In this document: piece by piece, positions 1-5,552 of the stretch | Layout: each line of letters opens with the position of its first letter | How positions within the stretch are numbered: the first letter of the stretch is position 1 | DNA from: AWTP1-13 sp039808585 | Lineage (GTDB): Bacteria; Pseudomonadota; Alphaproteobacteria; Rhizobiales; Hyphomicrobiaceae | DNA: 9,396 nucleotides | Direction: 5' to 3' | Assembly (NCBI GenBank): GCA_039808585.1 | Contig: JBDHTJ010000181.1 | Coordinates: 1-9,396, forward strand | The notes under the pieces: model-generated | Databases searched by the model: none | Told to the model about the DNA's origin: nothing | The model's input: the letters and a program-made list of their open reading frames with translations, nothing else | Translations under genes and position numbers: made by a program

Positions 1-135
1 GTCCCCGCGCCAGGCGACGTGTGAGCTCACGAGCCCCGGGATCACCTGCGCCAGTCGCTGCATGTCCGCGACCTTGCGCGTCAGCTCCGGCAAGTTTTCA
101 GGCGCGACTTTGAAAGTGGTCACACGCATATACAT
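1..135 (-). CDS. Partial small protein, probable antibiotic-biosynthesis-monooxygenase-like (dimeric alpha/beta barrel), N-terminus only
   Basis: Reading leftward from an ATG at 135-133, 45 codons stay open to the window edge, so the C-terminal part is missing. The peptide begins MYMRVTTFKVAPENLPEL and continues with a helix-like stretch, then IPGLVSSHVAWRGD. A first beta strand, a helix, then an 'xPGxxS' turn into a second strand is the layout of small ferredoxin-like alpha/beta-barrel proteins of the ABM type, which dimerise and bind or oxidise small organic molecules. A second in-frame ATG at 129-127 is an equally possible start. The only Shine-Dalgarno-like stretch (GAGG, 152-149) is about 13 bases from the first ATG, so the start is uncertain. 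The gene is divergent from the binding-protein gene at 297. The family call rests on fold-like pattern only; the existence of a gene here is more certain than its name. Confidence 0.5.
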   Translation of the reverse strand, partial: MYMRVTTFKVAPENLPELTRKVADMQRLAQVIPGLVSSHVAWRGD

Positions 136-227
136 TGGTCTAGGCTTGCCTCGTGAAGCTGCTGCTTTGACGGCATGACGAACAAGACTTCGCAAAAGCG
201 CTTAGCCACTGCAACCCCCGCATGCGC

Positions 228-257
228 TTGACCCGGGCCGCTTCGCCCGCCTTTACT
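228..257 (+). promoter_or_regulatory. Candidate sigma-70 promoter for the binding-protein gene
   Basis: TTGACC (228-233) and TTTACT (252-257) are separated by 18 bases, which is within the range for a housekeeping promoter. The -10 element matches TATAAT at four of six positions. Transcription would start near 264, leaving a leader of about 33 bases before the RBS-supported ATG at 297. The region between the divergent genes (136-296) holds no other better match that I can see. This is a pattern match only. Confidence 0.27.
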
Positions 258-283
258 GGTCGGCAAGCCGGACCACGGCACCT

Positions 284-289
284 AGGGAG
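284..289 (+). promoter_or_regulatory. Ribosome binding site that fixes the start of the binding-protein gene
   Basis: AGGGAG lies seven bases before the ATG at 297. The reading frame is open further upstream to an ATG at 222, but that start has no comparable site and would place 25 extra residues before an otherwise normal signal peptide. Confidence 0.7.
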
Positions 290-296
290 CAAACTC

Positions 297-1895
297 ATGA
301 GAATGGGCAACGCGCTGCGCATGCTTGCGCAAAGGGGCTTGGTTGCAATCGCGACAACGGTTCTGCTGCCGGGTGCGCTCCAGGCGCAGGCGCCCAAGCG
401 CGGTGGCACCCTGACGTATGCCGTCACGGCAGAGGCGCCGACCACGGATTGCCACGCCACCACCACTTACGCTGCCGTGCACGTGCTTGCCCCGCACTAC
501 TCGCTTCTCCTCAAGGTGGATCAGGACAATTTTCCAAAACTGAAGCCAGATCTCGCGGAGAGCTGGACCGTTTCGCCGGACGGCCTCACTTACACTTTCA
601 AGCTGCGCGACGGCGTGCGCTTCCACGACGGCTCCGGTTTCTCCTCGAGCGACGTGAAGGCAACCTTCGACCGCCTCCGCGCCCCGCCGGCTGGCATCGT
701 CTCGATCCGCCAGGCCCTGTTCTCCGGCATCGCCAGCGTCGACGCACCAGACGCGCGCACCGTTGTCATGAAGCTCACGCAGCCCGACAGTTCCTTCCTC
801 GACACGGTCGCACTGCCATACAACTGCATCTACAGTGCAGCAAAGCTCGCCCAGGATCCGAACTATCCTGCAAAGCAGGTGATGGGCACCGGCCCGTTCG
901 TGTTCGCGGAACACGTCAACGGCGCGCATTGGACCGGCAAGCGCTTCGAGGACTACTGGGACAAGGGCAGGCCCTACCTCGATGGCTTCCGGGCCGTCTT
1001 CATCAAGTCGACGGCAGTCGTGACGGCCCTGCAGGGTGGCCAGATCCAGGCCGAGTTCCGGTCCATCTCGCCGGGCGAGCGGATGCAACTTTCCAATTCG
1101 CTCAAGGACAAGATTATCGTCCAGGAATCGCCTTGGGTCTGCAAGGTGGACCTGTTGTTCAACACGCAACAGAAGCCCTTCGACGATGAACGCGTTCGCC
1201 GCGCCCTTTCGATGGCCATCGACAGGTGGTCGGCCTCCGAGGCGCTCGCCAAGATTTCCATCCTGCGCCCCGTCGGCGGGCCCTTGCTGCCGGGCTCGCC
1301 CCTCGCGCTCAGCAACGACGAGTTGGCCACCCTGCCGGGATACGGGCGTGACATGGAGAAGACCCGCGCCGAGGTTCGCAAGCTCCTGGCTGAAGCAGGC
1401 GCCTCGAGCCTGAAGTTCCGGCTCGTCAACCGCAACGTCAACCACCCGTTCACGCCCGCCGGCGTGTTCGTGATCGATCAATGGCGTCGGGTCGGCATCA
1501 TGGCTGAGCACAACCAGTTGGATGTATCCCAGCAGAAAGCCGCCATTGCAGCCGGCGAATTCCAGGTTGCGCTCGATGCCTTCTGTGCCGATAGCGATGA
1601 TCCCAAGCCACTATTCTTGCAGTATCTCTCGAAATCGCGTTCGCCTCGCAACATGACGCGCAATTCGAATCCGGAATTCGACGCACTTTATGACAAGTTC
1701 AGCGCATCCACATCGGCATCCGAGCAGGCGTCGATCGCCAAGGACATGCAGCGGCTGGCCATAACGAAGGCTAATAGCGTGCCCGTGCTGTGGTACAGCC
1801 GCCTCGTCGCGCACGTATCGGCCATGAAAGGCTGGAAAATAACACCAAGCCACTTCGCCAATCAGGATCTCGCGGATGTCTGGCTCGACCAGTAA
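297..1895 (+). CDS. ABC transporter periplasmic substrate-binding protein, family 5 (peptide/nickel/opine type)
   Basis: This 532-residue protein is a periplasmic ligand-binding protein of the SBP_bac_5 (DppA/OppA/NikA) family, which hands peptides, metals or small organic ligands to an ABC importer. Residues 1-32 form an export signal (basic start, hydrophobic core, ALQAQA near the cleavage site), followed by KRGGTLTYAV, the usual mature start. Family hallmarks follow in order: PDLAESWTVSPDGLTYTF (84-101), LRDGVRFHDG (103-112), VMGTGPF (195-201), VDLLFNTQQKPFDDERVRRALSMAIDR (within 284-310) and a C-terminal DVWLDQ. Length is normal. The longer frame from 222 is rejected because the ATG at 297 has the RBS and a clean signal peptide. 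The mature protein has four Cys (52, 177, 282, 430), so one or two disulfides are possible. No permease or ATPase gene is adjacent, so the transporter partner is elsewhere or the protein works alone. The ligand cannot be read from sequence. Confidence 0.93.
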   Translation: MRMGNALRMLAQRGLVAIATTVLLPGALQAQAPKRGGTLTYAVTAEAPTTDCHATTTYAAVHVLAPHYSLLLKVDQDNFPKLKPDLAESWTVSPDGLTYTFKLRDGVRFHDGSGFSSSDVKATFDRLRAPPAGIVSIRQALFSGIASVDAPDARTVVMKLTQPDSSFLDTVALPYNCIYSAAKLAQDPNYPAKQVMGTGPFVFAEHVNGAHWTGKRFEDYWDKGRPYLDGFRAVFIKSTAVVTALQGGQIQAEFRSISPGERMQLSNSLKDKIIVQESPWVCKVDLLFNTQQKPFDDERVRRALSMAIDRWSASEALAKISILRPVGGPLLPGSPLALSNDELATLPGYGRDMEKTRAEVRKLLAEAGASSLKFRLVNRNVNHPFTPAGVFVIDQWRRVGIMAEHNQLDVSQQKAAIAAGEFQVALDAFCADSDDPKPLFLQYLSKSRSPRNMTRNSNPEFDALYDKFSASTSASEQASIAKDMQRLAITKANSVPVLWYSRLVAHVSAMKGWKITPSHFANQDLADVWLDQ

Positions 1896-2045
1896 CACCG
1901 GGAATGTGGCGCCGACCCATGTCATGCATTAACAACGATAAAAGCCGAGCGGTTTCGGTTATAATTTTCATTTTGAATTAAGGCTTTCGCGCAAAACATA
2001 TCTGCATACGCCATCATTGCATCGACTTTGCGCGAGGGAATTATC
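1896..2045. other. Intergenic region between binding-protein and chemoreceptor genes, AT-richer than surroundings
   Basis: This gap of 150 bases carries no credible gene. Its second half is visibly richer in A and T than the flanking coding DNA and includes an exact TATAAT at 1960-1965. No -35-like hexamer sits 16-18 bases before it (TTAACA at 1929-1934 is 25 bases away), so a standard promoter is possible but not well supported. I also found no FliA-type or sigma-54-type promoter. No strong terminator hairpin follows the binding-protein stop codon, so read-through into the receptor gene is possible. Confidence 0.35.
2034..2039 (+). promoter_or_regulatory. Ribosome binding site that fixes the start of the chemoreceptor gene
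   Basis: GAGGGA stands six bases before the ATG at 2046. The frame can be extended to a TTG at 2028, but that codon lies upstream of this site and so could not use it; the ATG is therefore preferred. Confidence 0.7.
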
Positions 2046-3965
2046 ATGAAGCTGGGCATCAGGGCGCGCTTGTATGTGCTCATCGGCCTTTTCGCGGCCG
2101 GATGCGCCATCCTCGGCACATCGCTTACGGTGCTGCATGGCCGCGACACCGTTGCCAGTCGCCAGCGTGGCCTCGAGGAGCTCGTCGACGTCGCCATCGG
2201 CATTCTCGATGCGCACAAGAAGTTCGTTGACCAGGGCGCCATGAAGGAGGACGAGGCGAAGGCCCGCGCCCTCTCCGTCATCGGCAATCTGCGCTACAAC
2301 GGCGCCGACTATTTCTTCGCCCGCAACCTGGATGGCATCACCATTCTCAATCCTGCAGCCCCGGCTACCGTCGGCAAGCGGCGCGACGACGCGCAGGACG
2401 CCAAGGGCAAGTATTACGTCCGCGAGATGAACGCGGTCGCACACAGTGCGCAAGGCAAGGGCATCGTCGATTACACTTTCCCCAAGCCTCCGTCCGGCAT
2501 CGAGACCGAGAAGACCAGCTTCCTCAAACTCTACAAGCCCTGGGGCATCGTCATTGGCACCGGCGTCTACATCGACGACTTGCAGGGCACGCAGCGCAGC
2601 ACCGTCTGGCAGGGCTCCATCGTCACGCTGGTGCTGCTGCTCGTCATGGGCGGTATTGTCCTCCTCGTCGCCGCCAGCATCAGCAAGCCCATGCAGCGCC
2701 TGGCCGCCGCCATGCACGACGTGATGCAAGGCCGCGAGGCGCGCGTCGAGGTGGAGGCCAAGCGTAGCGACGAAATCGGGGAAATCGCCCGCGCTGTTGC
2801 CAAGTTCCATGAGGCTACCGTCGCGAAGAACCAGGCCGAGCAGGAAGCTGCCCAGCAGCGCCATGCCGCCGAAGAGGAACGTCGTCGCCGCGAGGATGAG
2901 CGCGCCTGGGAGGCCGAACGCATGGCGCACACCATCGCGGGGCTGGGCGAAGGCCTCAACCGGCTCGCGCAGGGCGATCTGCTCTACCGCATCGACACAC
3001 CTTTCGACGACAAGGCCGAGAAGCTGCGTCAGGATTTCAACGCCGCCCTTGAGAAGCTGAAGCAAACGATGCTGGGCGTAGTCACCAGCACGGAGGCGAT
3101 CTCATCGGGCACGCACGAGATCTCGTCTGCCGCCGATGACCTTTCGCGCCGCACCGAGCAGCAGGCCGCCACCATCGAGGAGACGGCAGCCGCGCTCGAT
3201 GAGATCACGGCGACTGTCAAGAAGGCGGCCGAAGGCGCCAAGCACGCCCGCGAGGTGGTCGCCACCGCAAAGATCGACGCCGAAACCGGCGGCACGGTTG
3301 TGCGCAAGGCCGTCGACGCTATGAGCGGTATTGAAAAATCATCGCAGCAGATCGGTCAGATCATCGGCGTCATCGACGAGATCGCGTTCCAGACCAATTT
3401 GCTGGCCCTCAACGCCGGTGTCGAGGCGGCGCGCGCAGGGGAGGCTGGTCGAGGCTTCGCAGTCGTCGCTTCCGAAGTGCGCGCGCTGGCGCAACGATCC
3501 GCCGATGCGGCAAAGGAGATCAAGGGCATCATCACGGCCTCCGCAGAGCAGGTTGCCGAAGGTGTCGATCTCGTCGGCCAGACCGGCAAGTCGCTGGAGC
3601 GCATCATGGCGCAGGTGAACGACATCAATTCCGTAATGGCCGAACTCGCCGTCGGGGCCCAGGAGCAGGCAACTGGGCTGACGCAGGTCAACACGGCCAT
3701 CAACGACATGGATGGCGTCACCCAGCAGAACGCGGCAATGGTGGAGCAGTCCACGGCCGCCAGTCACACGCTGTCGCAGGAGGCAGCAAATCTTGCCGAC
3801 CTCGTCGCGCAGTTCCGCGTGGGAAGTTCAAAAAAGCCACGCATGGTTTCGGCAGCCCCAGCCCTAGAGCGCAAGCCCGCTCCTGCAAAGCCCCGTCTCG
3901 TGGCCACAGGCAAGGCAACCGCCAAATCGTCCCCCCGCCAAAGCGAAGACTGGCAGGATTTCTGA
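2046..3965 (+). CDS. Methyl-accepting chemotaxis protein with periplasmic Cache sensor
   Basis: This 639-residue transmembrane chemoreceptor controls CheA kinase through CheW. It has a first membrane helix (about 9-31) and a periplasmic single-Cache sensor (about 33-185; NGADYFFARNLDGITILNP at 85-103 and KPWGIVIGTGVYIDDL at 164-179 are typical of sCache_2). A second membrane helix (188-211) leads to HAMP (about 212-262), a very charged coiled coil (about 262-295) and a second HAMP-like segment (about 296-340, GLNRLAQGDLLYRI). The cytoplasmic signalling hairpin runs about 350-592, with its tip at IAFQTNLLALNAGVEAARAG (446-465). A linker rich in Pro, Ala and Lys ends in EDWQDF; the last five residues resemble the xWxxF tether that recruits CheR and CheB for adaptation. 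The start is the RBS-backed ATG, not the upstream TTG at 2028. Such Cache domains often bind small carboxylates or similar ligands, but the ligand here is unknown. No other che or flagellar gene is in the window. Confidence 0.95.
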   Translation: MKLGIRARLYVLIGLFAAGCAILGTSLTVLHGRDTVASRQRGLEELVDVAIGILDAHKKFVDQGAMKEDEAKARALSVIGNLRYNGADYFFARNLDGITILNPAAPATVGKRRDDAQDAKGKYYVREMNAVAHSAQGKGIVDYTFPKPPSGIETEKTSFLKLYKPWGIVIGTGVYIDDLQGTQRSTVWQGSIVTLVLLLVMGGIVLLVAASISKPMQRLAAAMHDVMQGREARVEVEAKRSDEIGEIARAVAKFHEATVAKNQAEQEAAQQRHAAEEERRRREDERAWEAERMAHTIAGLGEGLNRLAQGDLLYRIDTPFDDKAEKLRQDFNAALEKLKQTMLGVVTSTEAISSGTHEISSAADDLSRRTEQQAATIEETAAALDEITATVKKAAEGAKHAREVVATAKIDAETGGTVVRKAVDAMSGIEKSSQQIGQIIGVIDEIAFQTNLLALNAGVEAARAGEAGRGFAVVASEVRALAQRSADAAKEIKGIITASAEQVAEGVDLVGQTGKSLERIMAQVNDINSVMAELAVGAQEQATGLTQVNTAINDMDGVTQQNAAMVEQSTAASHTLSQEAANLADLVAQFRVGSSKKPRMVSAAPALERKPAPAKPRLVATGKATAKSSPRQSEDWQDF

Positions 3966-3969
3966 GGCC

Positions 3970-4011
3970 CGATAGCCGCAATTTCGAATGGGCATCTCGC
4001 GGCGTCTATCG
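3970..4011 (+). other. Stem-loop just after the chemoreceptor stop codon, possible transcript end
   Basis: CGATAG (3970-3975) pairs with CTATCG (4006-4011), and CCGC (3976-3979) with GCGG (3999-4002). That gives ten base pairs with a three-base bulge at 4003-4005 and a 19-base loop. It begins four bases after the TGA. No run of T follows, so it is not a classical intrinsic terminator. It may be a 3'-end stabilising or processing hairpin, or chance. Confidence 0.28.
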
Positions 4012-4132
4012 CTCGCTCACGCGGGGCAACCCACGCACGCCTGCGTTAGCCCAGACAAAGCCCCTCAACCGGGTGCTGTGATCCGCGTCTGCCCCTCCAC
4101 AGCGGAAAGGCAGTCCGTGGATACTTTGTCAC

Positions 4133-4150
4133 GCATATGCAAACATATGC
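4133..4150. promoter_or_regulatory. Perfect inverted repeat upstream of the DsbA-family gene, candidate operator
   Basis: GCATATG (4133-4139) and CATATGC (4144-4150) are exact reverse complements separated by CAAA. The repeat lies 75 bases before the supported ATG at 4225, in a short AT-rich island, just after a TTGTCA (4126-4131) that resembles a -35 element. No convincing -10 hexamer was found at the right spacing. The symmetry suits a dimeric regulator, but the factor is unknown and chance is possible. Confidence 0.33.
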
Positions 4151-4224
4151 ATGTGTTATGTATTGCCAGGTAGATGCGCGCCCACAAAGCGCACCAGACC
4201 TGCAGCAATCCAGGCAAAGAAGAG

Positions 4225-5013
4225 ATGGGACGAGCAAGATCACGCAATTCGCTGCTGGCCATTTCTCTCGCCGTCTTGGCGATGCTCTTGGTGCACAGTC
4301 CCAGCGCCTTGTCGCAGGCAAACGAGCCGTTTACTCCCGAGCAACGCAAGGCGCTGGAGCAGTTGATCCACGCCTACATCGTGGCGCATCCGGAAGTCCT
4401 CCTGGAGGCGCAGGAAGCCCTGAACGCCCGGGCGGAAAACGAGCGGCTCGACAAGATTAGGCGCGTCCTCGGCGCCCACCGAGACGAACTCTACCGCCAG
4501 GAGGGCGATCTGACTCTCGGAAATCCCAATGGGGACGTCACCATTATCGAGTTCTTCGACTACAACTGCCCCTATTGCAAGCGCGTCGCCCCTGAGCTTG
4601 CTGCGCGCCTCGCCACGGATGGCAAGATCAAGTTGATCCTCAAGCCCATGCCCTACCTAAGCGCTGCATCTGCCCCCGTCGCCTATCTCGCAGCGGCAGC
4701 CGCCAGGCAGGGAAAGTTCGCTCAATTCCACGCGGCCCTGCTCGACAGCAAAGGTCAGAGCACGGAGGCCGGCGCCTTGAGCCTTGCCAAGCAGACCGGT
4801 CTCGATGTCGAGCAACTGCAGCGTGACGCTGCGCTTCCGGAACTCAAAGCCGTTGTCGATCGATCCACAGCCCTCGCCAAGAAGCTGAACATCGAAGGCA
4901 CCCCGTTCTTCTTCGTCGATGACAGGTATATCGCCGGAATGCCGGACGATTTCGCCGCGCAGCTGGACCGCAGTATCGCGGAGGTTCGCAAGGCGGGCTG
5001 TCGACTATGCTGA
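4225..5013 (+). CDS. Exported DsbA-family thiol:disulfide oxidoreductase (ScsC/Com1-like)
   Basis: This 262-residue protein is a periplasmic thioredoxin-fold oxidoreductase that would make, break or shuffle disulfides in exported proteins. Residues 1-32 are a signal peptide (basic start, hydrophobic core LLAISLAVLAMLLV at 10-23, SQA before the cut). Residues 36-92 form a helical N-terminal extension of the type seen in ScsC and Com1-like proteins, where it can mediate oligomerisation. The catalytic domain starts near GNPNGDVTIIEFFDYNCPYC, with active site C115-P-Y-C118 and the cis-proline loop GTPFFF (T226-P227). The protein ends AGCRLC, giving a second Cys pair (C259, C262) at the extreme C-terminus, which is not a standard DsbA feature. 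The frame is open back to an ATG at 4174; the ATG at 4225 is preferred because it begins a clean signal peptide and is preceded by a purine-rich AAAGAAGAG. Whether it acts as oxidase or isomerase cannot be told from sequence. Confidence 0.92.
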   Translation: MGRARSRNSLLAISLAVLAMLLVHSPSALSQANEPFTPEQRKALEQLIHAYIVAHPEVLLEAQEALNARAENERLDKIRRVLGAHRDELYRQEGDLTLGNPNGDVTIIEFFDYNCPYCKRVAPELAARLATDGKIKLILKPMPYLSAASAPVAYLAAAAARQGKFAQFHAALLDSKGQSTEAGALSLAKQTGLDVEQLQRDAALPELKAVVDRSTALAKKLNIEGTPFFFVDDRYIAGMPDDFAAQLDRSIAEVRKAGCRLC

Positions 5014-5092
5014 TGCAAACTGGCCAGCCTTTCGCATATCGCGACCGCGCGGCGCCACAATGCAGCACATCGCGCCAAAAGCCCATGCCTGC

Positions 5093-5127
5093 GCGCTGTC
5101 TTCAGGTTGCGCTCTCGAAGACAGGCG
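5093..5127 (+). other. Stem-loop between the DsbA-family and DUF2892 genes
   Basis: CTGTCTTC (5096-5103) and GAAGACAG (5117-5124) are perfect reverse complements around a 13-base loop. Three more pairs (CGC 5092-5094 region with GCG 5125-5127) are possible if one base bulges. It lies 80 bases after the DsbA-family stop and ends about 47 bases before the next ATG, with no following T run. Imperfect direct repeats flank it (GCGCCAAAAGCCCAT at 5072-5086, GCGCAAAAGCCGAT at 5129-5142). It could be an attenuator, a processing site or a remnant of a small repeat. Confidence 0.35.
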
Positions 5128-5173
5128 AGCGCAAAAGCCGATCTCACATAGCAAATAGGGGTATCAAAAAACC

Positions 5174-5377
5174 ATGAGCATTGACCGTATCGTACTTGCC
5201 TTTGCAGGTGCTGTTGTTCTGGCGAGCCTCGTGCTTTCCCATCTGCATCATCCAGCCTGGCTTTGGCTCACGGCCTTCGTAGGGGCTAACCTGCTTCAAT
5301 CTGCATTCACCGGGTTTTGCCCTCTCGCCATGATCTTGAAGGCGGTGGGAATCCGCCCCGGCGAAGCTTTCCGGTAA
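5174..5377 (+). CDS. Small DUF2892 (YgaP-type transmembrane) inner-membrane protein
   Basis: This 67-residue protein begins MSIDRIVLAFAGAVVLAS and contains the conserved block GANLLQSAFTGFCPLAMIL (37-55) followed by LKAVGIRPGEAF. That is the signature of DUF2892 proteins, which correspond to the membrane part of YgaP-like rhodaneses. Two membrane helices are expected (about 5-22 and 28-46), with the invariant-looking Cys49 of the FCP motif just after the second. His residues 23, 25 and 26 lie in the turn between helices. Length is normal for stand-alone members, which often sit near sulfur, sulfide or redox genes; their biochemical role is not settled. The upstream gene, 160 bases away on the same strand, is a thiol oxidoreductase, which suits a thiol or sulfur theme but is only context. 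The Shine-Dalgarno is weak: AGGGG at 5157-5161 lies 12 bases before the ATG. Confidence 0.88.
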   Translation: MSIDRIVLAFAGAVVLASLVLSHLHHPAWLWLTAFVGANLLQSAFTGFCPLAMILKAVGIRPGEAFR

Positions 5378-5396
5378 CCCAGTCGCTGCGAATGGG
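5378..5396 (+). other. Imperfect hairpin directly after the DUF2892 stop codon
   Basis: CCCAGTCGC and GCGAATGGG are complementary except for one position and touch the TAA at 5375-5377. The short loop makes a stable hairpin plausible, but no T run follows. Its right arm begins a 12-base string also found at 3985-3996. Confidence 0.25.
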
Positions 5397-5447
5397 CATC
5401 ACGCAGTTACGCGCCAGCCATCAAGGGTTAGAGACTGATCGCTTACG

Positions 5448-5469
5448 ATGGACGCGTCCTCGCGTCCGT
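5448..5469. terminator. Candidate stem-loop between convergent genes
   Basis: ATGGACGCG (5448-5456) pairs with CGCGTCCGT (5461-5469) around a TCCT loop: nine pairs, one of them G-T, with a seven-pair G+C-rich core. It sits between the 3' ends of the DUF2892 gene (plus) and the biotin carboxylase gene (minus), where a two-way terminator would be expected. The nearest T run on the plus strand (CTTTT, 5487-5491) is 17 bases away, so intrinsic termination is uncertain. Confidence 0.35.
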
Positions 5470-5530
5470 AGAAAGCGTGAATCAGACTTTTAATCGAAAA
5501 CGTAAAGCGTGTCCCATCTGCCAATTCCGA

Positions 5531-5547
5531 GTCCAGCTAAGTTGGAC
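5531..5547. terminator. Candidate hairpin just beyond the carboxylase stop codon
   Basis: GTCCAGC (5531-5537) and GTTGGAC (5541-5547) can form seven pairs (one G-T) around TAA. On the minus strand this lies five bases after the TAG of the carboxylase gene at 5553-5555. No T tract follows on that strand, so it may be a 3'-end hairpin rather than a classical terminator. Confidence 0.3.
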
Positions 5548-5552
5548 ATGCT

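Noticed and set aside
282..1511. Long minus-strand open frame (409 codons) opposite the binding-protein gene
   Set aside because: It lies wholly antisense to a gene with clear family motifs and signal peptide, and its own translation shows no recognisable domain. Strong G+C bias at third positions commonly opens such shadow frames.
1944..1965. FliA (sigma-28) promoter before the chemoreceptor
   Set aside because: GCCGAGCG resembles part of the GCCGATAA box, but no TAAA element lies 15 bases upstream. The TATAAT at 1960-1965 also lacks a -35 at proper spacing.
1968..3065. Minus-strand open frame (365 codons) opposite the chemoreceptor
   Set aside because: Antisense to the Cache, HAMP and start of the signalling domain, with no motifs or RBS; a shadow frame.
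3988..4173. Possible 61-codon gene between the chemoreceptor and the DsbA-family gene
   Set aside because: No Shine-Dalgarno before its ATG, it starts inside a hairpin and runs through the palindrome region, and the peptide has no membrane helix, signal or familiar motif.
4174..4224. Upstream ATG (4174) as the start of the DsbA-family protein
   Set aside because: It would add 17 polar residues before a normal signal peptide. The ATG at 4225 begins a standard export signal, so it is preferred, although its RBS is only purine-rich.
5020..5027. Palindrome CTGGCCAG after the DsbA-family stop codon as a terminator
   Set aside because: An eight-base self-complementary site with no loop and no T run cannot act as an intrinsic terminator.
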